Part shown: one piece after another, positions 20,294-29,922 of the stretch
How positions within the stretch are numbered: position 1 is the first letter of the stretch
How the letters are laid out: each line of letters opens with the position of its first letter
IMG/VR virus record: IMGVR_UViG_3300031379_000011
Span: 1-39,395 of that record
Length of the DNA stretch: 39,395 bases
Source: a virus
Strand: one strand, 5' to 3'
Program-made: the position numbers and the translations under genes
The notes under the pieces: generated by a model
Database searches by the model: none
Seen by the model: only the letters and a program-made list of their open reading frames with translations
What the model was told of the DNA's origin: nothing

Positions 20294-21288
20294 ACCGCAC
20301 CTCCATCATTTATAGTCCAGTTTTTAGTGGTCTGTAAATAAGTTCGTGCAGCTTCGGCAGCTCCGCCACTAGTGTATTTAGTACTGCATTTAAACGGTAC
20401 ATTTGATTGTACAGCTTGTGCGGCTGCTGAAATAAGGAATTTATCGTAGTTTTCAGTAGACCAAGATGTTGCACCTGTAAGCATATCATTCATTAGTGCA
20501 ACTTGTGTAAAATCAAGCATACTAATATCTTGATTAAATAAAGTACAGCCCTGAAAACTATTATTAAGCCCTACTAGATTTCCAGTATTCCAATCTGAAA
20601 CCGCTTGATTTAGTGAAGTACAGCCATAAAACATATATTGTGCGTCAACAACGTTTGTCATGTTAATTACATTTATGTTTTGATTCAGTGAAGTACAGCC
20701 ATAAAACATATGTCTTGTATTAGATGCTGAACTATTTGCAAATATGTTAAGACTTTTATTAAGACTACTACAACCATAAAACATAACCTGGAAAGTATCT
20801 ATGTTTTGTACATCTAACCAATCTAAATCACTGTTAAACAAAGTACATCCTCTGAAAAATTGCTGGCAATCTGTCATCGTAGGATTTTTTAATTTTCCCT
20901 TTGCGCTAATTTGCATATTAACACACCCATAAAAATAAGAACCACTATTACCTAATTCTAAATTGCCCCAGTTAGATATTTCTAGTAACTTAAGTCGATC
21001 TTCTGTATTATTAAACCTAAAACCCTTACAACTACCTTTTATCTTTATTGTATACGTTCCAATGGTAGTGTATGTGTGGGTAACCTCAGCTTGGTTATAA
21101 ATTGTTATATGATCTTTATAACCATCACCCCAACTTACATAGAAATTGTATGTACCACTTGCCTCAAGTGGTAACTTAATTTGGTGGTCTGTGGAACTAC
21201 CACTAGAAGTATTATCGGTTTTCCAGGTACTTATAAAATAACTAGGTATTGCATTGGCTCCATTTATCTTTAATCCTAAACCTAACAT
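20290..21288 (-). CDS. BspA-like (DUF285) repeat protein with PKD-like domain, 332 aa
   Basis: Residues about 15-110 look like a PKD-type beta sandwich (FYVSWGDGYKDHITIYNQ, then THTYTTIGTYTIKIKG). The rest consists of leucine-rich BspA/DUF285 repeats: MFYGCSSLNKSLNIF, MFYGCTSLNQNINV, MFYGCTSLNQAVSDWNTGN, and SFQGCTLFNQDISMLDF. Such repeats form surface solenoids in Firmicutes and Bacteroidetes. Placed just after capsid genes, it is probably a virion fibre or head decoration that binds the host or mucus. No signal peptide. Confidence 0.85.
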   Translation of the reverse strand: MLGLGLKINGANAIPSYFISTWKTDNTSSGSSTDHQIKLPLEASGTYNFYVSWGDGYKDHITIYNQAEVTHTYTTIGTYTIKIKGSCKGFRFNNTEDRLKLLEISNWGNLELGNSGSYFYGCVNMQISAKGKLKNPTMTDCQQFFRGCTLFNSDLDWLDVQNIDTFQVMFYGCSSLNKSLNIFANSSASNTRHMFYGCTSLNQNINVINMTNVVDAQYMFYGCTSLNQAVSDWNTGNLVGLNNSFQGCTLFNQDISMLDFTQVALMNDMLTGATSWSTENYDKFLISAAAQAVQSNVPFKCSTKYTSGGAAEAARTYLQTTKNWTINDGGAV

Positions 21289-21292
21289 CTAA

Positions 21293-21553
21293 TCACGCCT
21301 TTCCATGGTATGCGATTACACTTCCACTAGCTATAGTTACAGATGTATATTGACCATAAATTATAGATCCAGCTGTAAACGTAACACCTGACAATCCAGT
21401 TACATTCCCAGTACATGTTAATGCTGCATCTGTAACAATCTGGATAGCATTAAATATATACCCTGTAGATGGAGTAATAGTACTAGCAGTACTATATTTC
21501 CCCCCATAATTACCCATGCTTGCATATTGTATTGCTAAAATATTATCTGGCAT
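21293..21553 (-). CDS. Small beta-rich virion protein, 86 aa
   Basis: ATG at 21553 after AAGGAGGAAGTT. MPDNILAIQYASMGNYGGKY, then alternating Thr/Val/Ile strands with glycine turns (TCTGNVTGLSGVTF, IIYGQYTSVTIASGSVIAYHG). The composition is that of a trimeric spike tip or decoration protein. Located between capsid accessory genes. No firm family. Confidence 0.65.
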   Translation of the reverse strand: MPDNILAIQYASMGNYGGKYSTASTITPSTGYIFNAIQIVTDAALTCTGNVTGLSGVTFTAGSIIYGQYTSVTIASGSVIAYHGKA

Positions 21554-21574
21554 TTTTAACTTCCTCCTTATACT

Positions 21575-21611
21575 AAAGAATCCCTCACGTATTAAACATG
21601 GGGGATTCTTT
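21575..21611. terminator. Hairpin in the structural operon
   Basis: Arms AAAGAATCCC / GGGATTCTTT with a 17-base loop, between the 138-aa and 86-aa genes. The T run follows on the plus strand, so on the minus-strand transcript it may attenuate rather than stop. The right arm contains a TGGGGGA motif. Confidence 0.5.
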
Positions 21612-21620
21612 TATTTAAAT

Positions 21621-22037
21621 TTATGATTGTGGATTATAAGATCCACTCCATCTTTTTATATTTGCTGTAAATACTGTCGATGTTGGCATTGCAACATATG
21701 CCCCGATATAATTTTTATATTCATTATTAACGCTCATTTCAGGTACTCTAACTTCTAATTGCATTACAGCATCACTTGCACTTGTAATGCTACAAGTTGC
21801 AACACTAGCAGTAATAATTGTAGCACTTGCCGACCAGGTCGACACGTCACTTTCGTATACAGTTACACTACCGACGCCTTCGCCTTTTCCATCTGGAAGC
21901 CTATGAGTCATAACTTCTATAACTGCTTTTTCATATAATTTCATGTCTAATAGTCCAGACGAAGAAATACCTGTACTTGCAGTAGGTGCAACTTGTAAAC
22001 TAGTTGTTACACCTTCTGTAAATTTCATATTTGCCAT
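21621..22037 (-). CDS. Probable head decoration or minor capsid protein, 138 aa
   Basis: ATG at 22037 after AAAGGAGGTTGAC, directly after the capsid gene. Thr/Ser/Ala-rich with beta character (FTEGVTTSLQVAPTAS at the start, YVAMPTSTVFTANIKRWSG at the end). Position and composition suggest a capsid-binding protein. No sequence family recognised. Confidence 0.65.
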   Translation of the reverse strand: MANMKFTEGVTTSLQVAPTASTGISSSGLLDMKLYEKAVIEVMTHRLPDGKGEGVGSVTVYESDVSTWSASATIITASVATCSITSASDAVMQLEVRVPEMSVNNEYKNYIGAYVAMPTSTVFTANIKRWSGSYNPQS

Positions 22038-22054
22038 ATTATGTCAACCTCCTT

Positions 22055-23284
22055 TTACTTTAATATTACAAATGGTGATAATGTGCTAGAACCTTTGTAT
22101 GGTGTGATTGGTGAATCCATCCAAGGTTTACCTTCGACCCTCTTTACAAATTTCAAAGAATTTTTGTCTAAATTAAACTGGTAATGTTTAGAGTCTTCTA
22201 TCCTTAATCCTTCTCTATCTCCAATCAAATATTGCCCTAAATCATACAATCCTATATCACCTTCACTACCTAAAGTAGGGAATTTTTCAGACAATATCAC
22301 TTTAATTCCGTATACTGTACCAGGTACTTTACCAGAAATATTACCACTCATTCCTGGGTGGAATATAAAGTTGCCATTATTATCTTTAAGTGTATAAAGT
22401 TGTGGAATAGATGTTTGGTTTATTCCCCAGAATGCATTATCTAAGCTTCCTTTAAATCTTGCAATCATTCCAACTAAATCTATAGGATGTATTTGACTAG
22501 CAGTTGCTCTAGAAACTGTAACTGTACATGGTGCAGATAAAATCCCTAATGGTTTATCTATACCATTTCCATTTATAAATGCTGCATCCTCTTTATGTAA
22601 TATTACTTCAGAAAATAAACTTTGAATAAATGGAGATAATGCAATATAGGCATCTTGGTTTAATTCTTCTGGAATATCAGTAAACCCAACAAGTTTATTA
22701 GCTGTTAATTCAAGATACTTAAATTTTGGGTTTGTATTAAATGCCGATAAATCACTAGCTTCATCCGCCCAATAAGCAGTAACGCCACCATACTGATTAG
22801 TATCTGTATTATTAGAATATGCTAGTAATGGCATTTTAAACGTCAACGATGTCATTGTTAACACTTTAGCTCCATTATTCCTAATTATGGATTGTTCCAA
22901 TGGCACTTTTAAAATTTCTCTCGACCATTCTTCAGGAACTAATATTCCCCCATCTGCCCCAACATTTTCTGACAAACCTTTTAATTCCATGTTATTTCTT
23001 CTTACTTTATAAACTAATTCGCCGAAATTCTTACCATATATTTTTTCATCTATTACTTTAGTGTTATTTTGAGTAGTATTTACATTTGCCTTTTTAAATT
23101 CTTCTATAGCATCATTTATAATTTTATCCCTTTGTTCATCAAGTGATTTAAATTTTTGGTCATATTCTTCATCACGAGTTTTTAATTTATTTTGTAATTC
23201 TTCAAATTTAGTATTAAATTCTTCAGAATTAGCATCTTTGAATTTTTTCATTTCTTCTAAAATTTCTTTAATTGCTTCACTCAA
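22055..23284 (-). CDS. Major capsid protein, HK97 fold, 409 aa
   Basis: TTG start at 23284 (MSEAIKEILEEMKKFKDANS) with GAGGAGTGATAAG upstream; no better ATG. Residues 1-75 are a charged coiled coil, the delta/scaffolding domain usually removed by the protease. After a linker comes VGADGGILVPEEWSREIL, the typical start of the mature HK97-type shell protein. FINGNGIDKPLGILS is another family hallmark. It forms the icosahedral head. Confidence 0.92.
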   Translation of the reverse strand: MSEAIKEILEEMKKFKDANSEEFNTKFEELQNKLKTRDEEYDQKFKSLDEQRDKIINDAIEEFKKANVNTTQNNTKVIDEKIYGKNFGELVYKVRRNNMELKGLSENVGADGGILVPEEWSREILKVPLEQSIIRNNGAKVLTMTSLTFKMPLLAYSNNTDTNQYGGVTAYWADEASDLSAFNTNPKFKYLELTANKLVGFTDIPEELNQDAYIALSPFIQSLFSEVILHKEDAAFINGNGIDKPLGILSAPCTVTVSRATASQIHPIDLVGMIARFKGSLDNAFWGINQTSIPQLYTLKDNNGNFIFHPGMSGNISGKVPGTVYGIKVILSEKFPTLGSEGDIGLYDLGQYLIGDREGLRIEDSKHYQFNLDKNSLKFVKRVEGKPWMDSPITPYKGSSTLSPFVILK

Positions 23285-23964
23285 GTCTTATCACTCCTCA
23301 TTTTTTTAATTTCTGTTAATAATAAATCGAAATCTAGCGACTTTTTAGGTTTATTAGTACTGCATCCTTTTTCGTCATCCTGAGTGGACACGCTTCCCGA
23401 CTCAGGAGAGGAGGACTCTAAAAGTGCTGTTAAAATATCTATGACTTGTTTTATAGATGTTGCATTTATACCAGATAATACACGACCAGCCTTTACATCA
23501 TCTAAAAATTTTACAGCTGTTACATTAGCTTGATCGTTCATTCCGAACGCTACAAAACTATATTCATATAGCTTTAATTCCTGTAAATCTTGTACATCAT
23601 TATTCCTGTCATAGCTTCTCTTAACTATATCATAGCCTATAGATAATTCATTTACAATATCCTCTTTAGCTAATTCATAGATTTCAAGACTTCTAGCGGT
23701 ATTTATAAATTTTGTCTTTGTGTACAAACCTTTAGAATCTTCGACCATTTCTAAAGGTTTTCCTATTATATCGAACCAACTATGGTTAAATAATACCTTG
23801 ATTCGACTTTTATTTTCTTTTATGGTTTTCTTAAATGCACCTTTATTAACTCTATCCCTGCCACTATCTACATTACCGAATGTAGATGCATAGGCTTCTA
23901 CAATTAAATCCTCATTTTCTTGTTTTACATTCATTTGGACATTTTTAATATTTTTTGTAAACAT
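23281..23964 (-). CDS. HK97 family prohead protease, 227 aa
   Basis: The start is ATG at 23964 (MFTKNIKNVQMNVKQENEDL), since the upstream in-frame codons translate the GGAGGG ribosome site. YASTFGNVDSGRDRVNKGAF, the catalytic His in KVLFNHSWFDIIGKPL and the Ser in VNELSIGYDI match the HK97 serine protease. It trims the capsid delta domain. The tail past residue 190 is poorly conserved. It overlaps the capsid start. Confidence 0.92.
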   Translation of the reverse strand: MFTKNIKNVQMNVKQENEDLIVEAYASTFGNVDSGRDRVNKGAFKKTIKENKSRIKVLFNHSWFDIIGKPLEMVEDSKGLYTKTKFINTARSLEIYELAKEDIVNELSIGYDIVKRSYDRNNDVQDLQELKLYEYSFVAFGMNDQANVTAVKFLDDVKAGRVLSGINATSIKQVIDILTALLESSSPESGSVSTQDDEKGCSTNKPKKSLDFDLLLTEIKKMRSDKT

Positions 23965-24710
23965 TATGAACCCTCCTTTTTCCTTACATATCCTATGGTA
24001 CACCGACAACCAAATATCTCATTTTTACTACCGTTACGGTCGGCTGGGTAATCTAATTCAGTTTTTCCAACTTTAAACTTTTGATTTAAAGGTATGGGGG
24101 AATTTTTATTATATCTAGCTCCTGCTCTCTTATGTGTTTTACGAACCCTGGAGTCATGAGTATAAATCCAATACTTTTCTACCTTACCGGTAACTTGCTT
24201 AGCACCCTCTAACGATGCTAAATTGCAACCGCCAATGGTTTCAAACCTAGCAATTCTTGTGGCTCTATATAATGCTAAACCTTTCAATTCTTTTTGTAAT
24301 TCTTTTGAAGTTTCAGCTATTGTCAGTCCTTTATCAATAGCTTTTTTAGCAATTCTTTCTATCTTTTTTTTACTAGATTCTTGTATTTTTTTATTTTGTT
24401 CCCTAGCCATATTATTAAATATTGTTAAAAGTTCCAATGTGCTAGGGTTAAAATCTCTAGTATCCCCCATTAATTCTTTATATTGTAACTTGCCGTAATC
24501 TGCCATTATTCTTTTATATATGTCATTTAATATTCTTTCAGCTCTATTCGAATCTTGTTGAATAATTTTTATAATTTCTTTTTTAAAAATAACAAAATTT
24601 TCATTAAATGCTTTTATTATTTTAATGTTTTGATTAAAGAAAAATTGTCTCATAGAAGTTTCTAAAACATTAAACCAACGAAGCTTAGAATTTTCCATTT
24701 CATTATTCAT
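23964..24710 (-). CDS. Phage Mu F-like minor head protein, 248 aa
   Basis: ATG at 24710 overlaps the portal stop. The C-terminal half carries the MuF pattern: ARFETIGGCNLASLEGAKQV, YWIYTHDSRVRKTHKRAGAR and a final FGCRCTIGY. The N-terminal half is helical. A head morphogenesis protein carried in a few copies near the portal; it has no obvious fused toxin domain. Confidence 0.9.
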   Translation of the reverse strand: MNNEMENSKLRWFNVLETSMRQFFFNQNIKIIKAFNENFVIFKKEIIKIIQQDSNRAERILNDIYKRIMADYGKLQYKELMGDTRDFNPSTLELLTIFNNMAREQNKKIQESSKKKIERIAKKAIDKGLTIAETSKELQKELKGLALYRATRIARFETIGGCNLASLEGAKQVTGKVEKYWIYTHDSRVRKTHKRAGARYNKNSPIPLNQKFKVGKTELDYPADRNGSKNEIFGCRCTIGYVRKKEGS

Positions 24711-25966
24711 ACAGGCATCACTTCTTCAGTATTCTTAGCTTCCTCTTCAATATCTTCATCGCCTGACTCTATATCTGGCATAATTTCAGACATTAAACTG
24801 GATTTTAAATTATCACCATACTCTAATTTTTCCCAACCTAATTCTCCTCTTGCTTCATTTAAAGTTAAAAAGTCACTGTCCCACATTTTTAATACTCTGT
24901 CTGTTTTTTCATTTTGGTTTTCAGTTAAAACTTCAATATTATCTAAATTGTAATCTATATAATAATTTTCATTTAAAGTTACAAATTTAGGTAATAATGT
25001 TTGGTTAAGATCACATTTAATTTTATTAAGGTATTTTGGGATAACAGTATTTTTCCAAAATGCTTCTAGTGCTTCGCTATAGTTTGCATAAGTTTGACCC
25101 TCTGGATCTCCGACAACTTGTCCAGGTACACCAAATCCAGAACAAATTTCAGTCCTATTAACTTTTTTTTGTAATATAAAGTCCATTTCAACAGCATTTA
25201 CACCAAATGGGATGTAATTTGCTTTTTCTGAGTCAATTATTAAAGGCATTCTATTATTATTAGACCCCATGTAATTTTCACGCCATTTTGATCTAATACC
25301 TTCAATTTGATCTTGTGTAGGTGACTCAACCATTAATGCTCCTGGCGGAACTCCACTATTATCTAATGTTTTCTTATTCCAGTCTATCGCTGAATTTTCA
25401 GTATCTAATATTCTTGCTTGAGCTTTTATGGGGGATAATCCTTCATAAAAATCTAAAGGATCTATAAATCTGGACCATAACACTAAATTCTTTGAGTATT
25501 CTTGTAATTCGCTTCCTATTCTATATTCTAGCCCAGATATAAATTCCTCTTTGCTAGGAATAGGTTTGGTATAATATGGTATTAGTGGCTCGATGATATC
25601 TGGATTTATTGGACTGTTAAACTTAGCAAAAAACTTGCCATTTAAAGCCAAATATGTTGCCCACAATTCAAAAAAATCTCTGCTAGACAAGTTATCATTG
25701 GCTTTTTTATTTAGCAAATTTAATATCTGATGGTCTTCTATTTCTAGCAAACTTCCATCTGGATTTTTTTTATATAAAAGCCAGGGAACATTTGCAACAC
25801 TAGTCGCAATTAGAGATACACAAGAATATACCCATACAATTTTTTCAAAACTATCTCTTATCATTACATAATCGTTTACAGGACTCCATTTGGGTACATT
25901 ATAATTACCGCTAACTAAGTATCTAACAGCTCTTTTATAAAAAAAACTCTTAAAAAATTCAAACAT
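24707..25966 (-). CDS. Portal protein, HK97 family, 419 aa
   Basis: ATG at 25966 after GGGGTGTATTAAA. SCVSLIATSVANVPWLLYKK, then HQILNLLNKKAN and SRDFFELWATYLALNGKFFA are typical portal clip-wing segments; GVPGQVVGDPEGQTYANYSEA is the conserved middle and LTLNEARGELGWEKL the C-terminal helix. Forms the dodecamer for DNA entry and exit. Confidence 0.93.
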   Translation of the reverse strand: MFEFFKSFFYKRAVRYLVSGNYNVPKWSPVNDYVMIRDSFEKIVWVYSCVSLIATSVANVPWLLYKKNPDGSLLEIEDHQILNLLNKKANDNLSSRDFFELWATYLALNGKFFAKFNSPINPDIIEPLIPYYTKPIPSKEEFISGLEYRIGSELQEYSKNLVLWSRFIDPLDFYEGLSPIKAQARILDTENSAIDWNKKTLDNSGVPPGALMVESPTQDQIEGIRSKWRENYMGSNNNRMPLIIDSEKANYIPFGVNAVEMDFILQKKVNRTEICSGFGVPGQVVGDPEGQTYANYSEALEAFWKNTVIPKYLNKIKCDLNQTLLPKFVTLNENYYIDYNLDNIEVLTENQNEKTDRVLKMWDSDFLTLNEARGELGWEKLEYGDNLKSSLMSEIMPDIESGDEDIEEEAKNTEEVMPV

Positions 25967-25969
25967 TTT

Positions 25970-27196
25970 TTAATACACCCCACTTCCGATGCTTTCTGCC
26001 ATTTGATATTGCATTCCATATCTAATAGCATCTATCGCATGATTATTTCGATCTTCTGGCACATTTAAAGGATTACCGTCTTTATCTTCTCTATATTTAT
26101 GTAATGTAAATTCTTTTATAGTATTTACACATCTTATATCTATAATTATTTTTTGCTGTTTAAGCCATTTATAACCAAATTCAACACTACCTTTACCTTT
26201 TTTACAAGATTTCATTCTATATCCACGTTTGAATAATGTTTTAATGGTTTGTGCTTCTGCACAATCTGCCATAATTAACTCCTCTTCATATAATTTAGAC
26301 ATTTCCTCATCCAATTCATCAATACTTAATTCTCTCATATACATTTCTTCCACTATATATAAAGTTTTTCTATTCTTATTATATGACATTTTTATATATG
26401 CATTTGGATCACTTAGTCCGAAATCAAGTCCACTTTCAATTAATCCAAAATCCATTTCAGATAAATCTTGAGTTTCCCAATTTTTAAATATTACATTGCC
26501 TATTATTCCCCAATTCCCCAATGTATAGACATTATAGTAATATTTATCAGTTTCATTTTCAAGCTCTTTTATGTCATCTTTTGTAAGAAATTTGTTATTT
26601 TTGTAAGTACTTTTAATTATTAATAAATTATCAGATTTGAATATAGTTTTGCTATCGTCCCATAGTAAAAAGAATTCATTAAAGATCCAATGAGTTTTAT
26701 AAATTGGATTGAAACTCATTGTTATTCTCTTTTTAACTTTGGTTTTTCCGCGTAATCTTTTATTTAATTGCTTAAACGCCTGATAATTGATTTCAGTAGC
26801 TTCTTCAATCCATATATCAGTTAATACACCTTTTTGAGGTGTAATACTTTTTATTTTTTCGACATCATCTAATCCGGCAAATAAAATTTGAAAACCATTT
26901 ATGCAAGTTATTGTTAAATCTGTTTTATTTACTATAAATAACTTGCTAAGTTTAAAGTTACTAATTGCTTTTACAATTTCATTAAATACCGACCGTTTTA
27001 AAGTACTTGCAACGGCTCTACATATTAAGTAATTACGTTGCTCGGTTAAAACATCTAATACAACTCTTTGAGCTAAAAAGTAACTCTTACCTGAACTACT
27101 GCCACCAAAATATATCTGGATTCTTGTATCATCCTTTAAATGGGGGAAATACACATCATTGAATACTTTTTTTGAAATATTTAAATTAACATTCAT
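25970..27196 (-). CDS. Terminase large subunit (PBSX/Terminase_3 family), 408 aa
   Basis: Walker A GGSSSGKS (30-37), Walker B in GVLTDIWIEEATEI (about 130-143), then a C-terminal RNase H-like nuclease: GLDFGLSDPNAYI, MADCAEAQTI and NNHAIDAIRYG supply its acidic residues. It pumps and cuts DNA at the portal. ATG at 27196 overlaps the small-subunit stop. No HNH gene lies nearby. Confidence 0.95.
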   Translation of the reverse strand: MNVNLNISKKVFNDVYFPHLKDDTRIQIYFGGSSSGKSYFLAQRVVLDVLTEQRNYLICRAVASTLKRSVFNEIVKAISNFKLSKLFIVNKTDLTITCINGFQILFAGLDDVEKIKSITPQKGVLTDIWIEEATEINYQAFKQLNKRLRGKTKVKKRITMSFNPIYKTHWIFNEFFLLWDDSKTIFKSDNLLIIKSTYKNNKFLTKDDIKELENETDKYYYNVYTLGNWGIIGNVIFKNWETQDLSEMDFGLIESGLDFGLSDPNAYIKMSYNKNRKTLYIVEEMYMRELSIDELDEEMSKLYEEELIMADCAEAQTIKTLFKRGYRMKSCKKGKGSVEFGYKWLKQQKIIIDIRCVNTIKEFTLHKYREDKDGNPLNVPEDRNNHAIDAIRYGMQYQMAESIGSGVY

Positions 27197-27636
27197 TCAT
27201 CATCATCTTCAATTTTAATATTTATATTTAAGTCTTTGTTTGCTATCTCGTTTTGATCTTGTCTTTTCCATTTATCAGGATATAAATTACATAATACGAA
27301 TATTAAAGCTTGTACATCTGGCAACACATGTTTTTTAGTTCTGCTAACTTTCTTAAATGGTTGATCTCCTTTTTTAACTTCTCTCTTTGTTTCAAAATAT
27401 TCATAGCCTAAAGCTCTCTTATATAATGCGTTTTCCAAATCTCTTTGTAAATTTTGTTTTCCACGCCTAATTGATGCCTGCAATTCCTGATATTTATTTT
27501 TATAATCCTCCCATTGACTAGTAGCAATACCTAATTTATCACATATATCCTTTTCATACTCACCATTTCGTATCCATTTAGTAATATCTTCCAAATATGG
27601 TTGTACGTATGTTCCATATTTTGATTTCCTGGCCAT
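27193..27636 (-). CDS. Terminase small subunit, 147 aa
   Basis: ATG at 27636 after GGGTGATG. The N-terminus (ITKWIRNGEYEKDICDKLGI, then ATSQWEDYKNKY) is a helix-turn-helix for DNA recognition. A Lys/Arg-rich middle and VLPDVQALIFVLCNLYPDKW match the small terminase family. Directly precedes the large subunit. The DNA site it binds is not identified here. Confidence 0.85.
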   Translation of the reverse strand: MARKSKYGTYVQPYLEDITKWIRNGEYEKDICDKLGIATSQWEDYKNKYQELQASIRRGKQNLQRDLENALYKRALGYEYFETKREVKKGDQPFKKVSRTKKHVLPDVQALIFVLCNLYPDKWKRQDQNEIANKDLNINIKIEDDDE

Positions 27637-27643
27637 AATAACA

Positions 27644-29920
27644 TCACCCTATGTCCAAAGCTACACTATTAAATGGAGATATATTAGTATTACTTATTTG
27701 GATTTCATATATGACTCCATATCCACTATATATTGAAGCTCCACCAATATATAAATCCCATGTGTTCGTAAATCCTGATACATCCAATTCTAATATAATT
27801 TGATACGCTGTACCTTTAATTCTAAACCTTAATACATCATTGTCTTTTTCAATATAATACTGAGCTTTACTTTGCACAGCAATTGTGGCACTTTCATTAG
27901 ATGGATACCATGTACCAGAGCCATTTTGACGTTTATAAATACCAGCTACACCATTTTCCACCTGGCACATAATATAATTATCTGAATCTTGATATAGTGT
28001 AAAGCTTGGTAAATAATTAGCATATTTACAACAAATATATAATTTAGCAAAAAATTGTTTCAAGTCACTTTTTAAAAATAACTGTCTAGCACTGTACGCA
28101 TTTGGATTAGTATGTACTATTCCAGGAGATACAAAACCAGCTGTTGAGTCGATTGCTGTAGAATAATGGTCTAGATTAGGGTAAAACTTATAACTCCATT
28201 CTTGCCCGTTATACTTTTGGAAAACATTATAATAATTCGATAATACCGAATCCACTCTTGCCATATACATATATTGTATTACAATATATGCACCACTAGA
28301 AGATGCATAGTTATAACCTAACAAACCTATATATTGAATATCAGACCAACTATGCCCTGATCCTGTAGATGAAAAATCAGATTTTTTAAGACTCCAACAA
28401 TACCATCTATCATCTGTTATATTTCCGTTCCCATCAATATCCAAATCTTGATAATAACAATTTACATAATCAGCTCCTAATCTTATTCTAAAATAATCAA
28501 AATTGGCTTTATTTACAACTTTAAAACAAATAACTATAAAATCATTTGTATTACTTATTGAATCTGCTCCACTAAATTGTGCTAAATTTAAAGAAACTGA
28601 TTTTTCGATTGCAACATAATCTGTAGAAGCCGTACCAATTCTAGTCATCCTTTGAGCTTTGTCAAATAAGTAAAAATTTGTTGTATCGTTCGATAGTGTA
28701 GTATATGAACCTCTTGCACTCCAACCACTGTTAAAATAATCTATTACTTTCATACATTTCAAATAAAAATAATCTCGTTCATCAAAGTAATTTATATGAA
28801 AAGCCTTAACAGCATTTTGGTCATTAACATAAATTTGGTCGGTAATTTTTTTCATAGTAGTAGCATTGGCTTTAGATACCGTATTAACCCAATTTTCAGG
28901 CGTATAATTTCCTAAAACTGCTTCGGTGTAAGTTTCTCCCCCACCTTCTCCACCGCCGCCCGGTTCAGCATCAAATACATTACTCATTGCCGTTAATAAT
29001 GCTGAATTTGAGTCATATTCAGTAAGCCAAATTCCTAATCCTGCTATATTTTCATTAATTACATAATTAGCTTTGGCAGCTATTGAAGTCCCATTTTCAT
29101 AAAAAATATGATGGTAAGTATCTCCACTTATCCATTTTTCTAACCATGGTACTTGTGCGACGCTGTCATAATTACTGTACCAATCGTTTAAATCAATGTA
29201 GGTACTTAATAAATCAGAATATGAAATTAATTGATGGCTATTTTCATAATAATACCCATAAAATGGGCATCCCAATATTATTTTATCGTAATAATCAGAC
29301 CCTACAGTATCTTTCCATAATTGCACCATATTGTCACCGGATATTTGATACGTAATATTATTTTCAGTAGCAAATATTTCACTTACATATAATTGTGAGT
29401 GATGGCCTAACGTACTCCAATTATAGTCATACCCCATCAACATAGCGAAATCTGCGTATTGAAATGTATTTACAGCATTAACATAAGTTAAGAAAGTATC
29501 AAAATTACCGGCAGCATAACTAAGAGATGCCTCACTTCCAATTGCTGTCCTTATTTCAGATAATAAAGTTACTAAATTATTACCATCTGTAGTATTAGAT
29601 GGATATTCCCAATCTATAGAGACTCCATCAAAACCGTATGTTGAGATTGCACTTTGAATATTACTTATGAAAGTAGATCTATATCCAGCATTCGCAACCA
29701 TAGCGGTGTAATTTGCATCTGAACCGCCTATACTTAATATTACTGGTTTTGTAGGATTTGCGGCTTTAATATCAGCAATACAAGTGTCCCAACCTCCGTC
29801 AACAGTTAAAGCCCCTGCACTACTAGTTAAGTTAGCAATTGCCATCATCCAATGGGTAACTTTAGTACTATATACACCTGGATCACTTGCCGCAATATAT
29901 GCTACAATGCTTCTAGCCAT
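27644..29920 (-). CDS. GH18 chitinase-like glycosidase with carbohydrate-binding C-terminus, 758 aa
   Basis: ATG at 29920 (MARSIVAYIAASDPGVYSTK) after GGAGCGTGTGATA; a GTG at 29926 is less likely. GH18 motifs: SIGG (63-66) and the catalytic DGVSIDWE (98-105; Glu105 is the acid). A Gly/Glu linker (about 325-335) leads to 400 residues with lectin-like beta domains. It lies in the tail block, with no signal peptide, so it is probably a virion-borne enzyme that cuts surface glycans or peptidoglycan. Substrate not determinable. Confidence 0.88.
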   Translation of the reverse strand: MARSIVAYIAASDPGVYSTKVTHWMMAIANLTSSAGALTVDGGWDTCIADIKAANPTKPVILSIGGSDANYTAMVANAGYRSTFISNIQSAISTYGFDGVSIDWEYPSNTTDGNNLVTLLSEIRTAIGSEASLSYAAGNFDTFLTYVNAVNTFQYADFAMLMGYDYNWSTLGHHSQLYVSEIFATENNITYQISGDNMVQLWKDTVGSDYYDKIILGCPFYGYYYENSHQLISYSDLLSTYIDLNDWYSNYDSVAQVPWLEKWISGDTYHHIFYENGTSIAAKANYVINENIAGLGIWLTEYDSNSALLTAMSNVFDAEPGGGGEGGGETYTEAVLGNYTPENWVNTVSKANATTMKKITDQIYVNDQNAVKAFHINYFDERDYFYLKCMKVIDYFNSGWSARGSYTTLSNDTTNFYLFDKAQRMTRIGTASTDYVAIEKSVSLNLAQFSGADSISNTNDFIVICFKVVNKANFDYFRIRLGADYVNCYYQDLDIDGNGNITDDRWYCWSLKKSDFSSTGSGHSWSDIQYIGLLGYNYASSSGAYIVIQYMYMARVDSVLSNYYNVFQKYNGQEWSYKFYPNLDHYSTAIDSTAGFVSPGIVHTNPNAYSARQLFLKSDLKQFFAKLYICCKYANYLPSFTLYQDSDNYIMCQVENGVAGIYKRQNGSGTWYPSNESATIAVQSKAQYYIEKDNDVLRFRIKGTAYQIILELDVSGFTNTWDLYIGGASIYSGYGVIYEIQISNTNISPFNSVALDIG

Positions 29921-29922
29921 TA

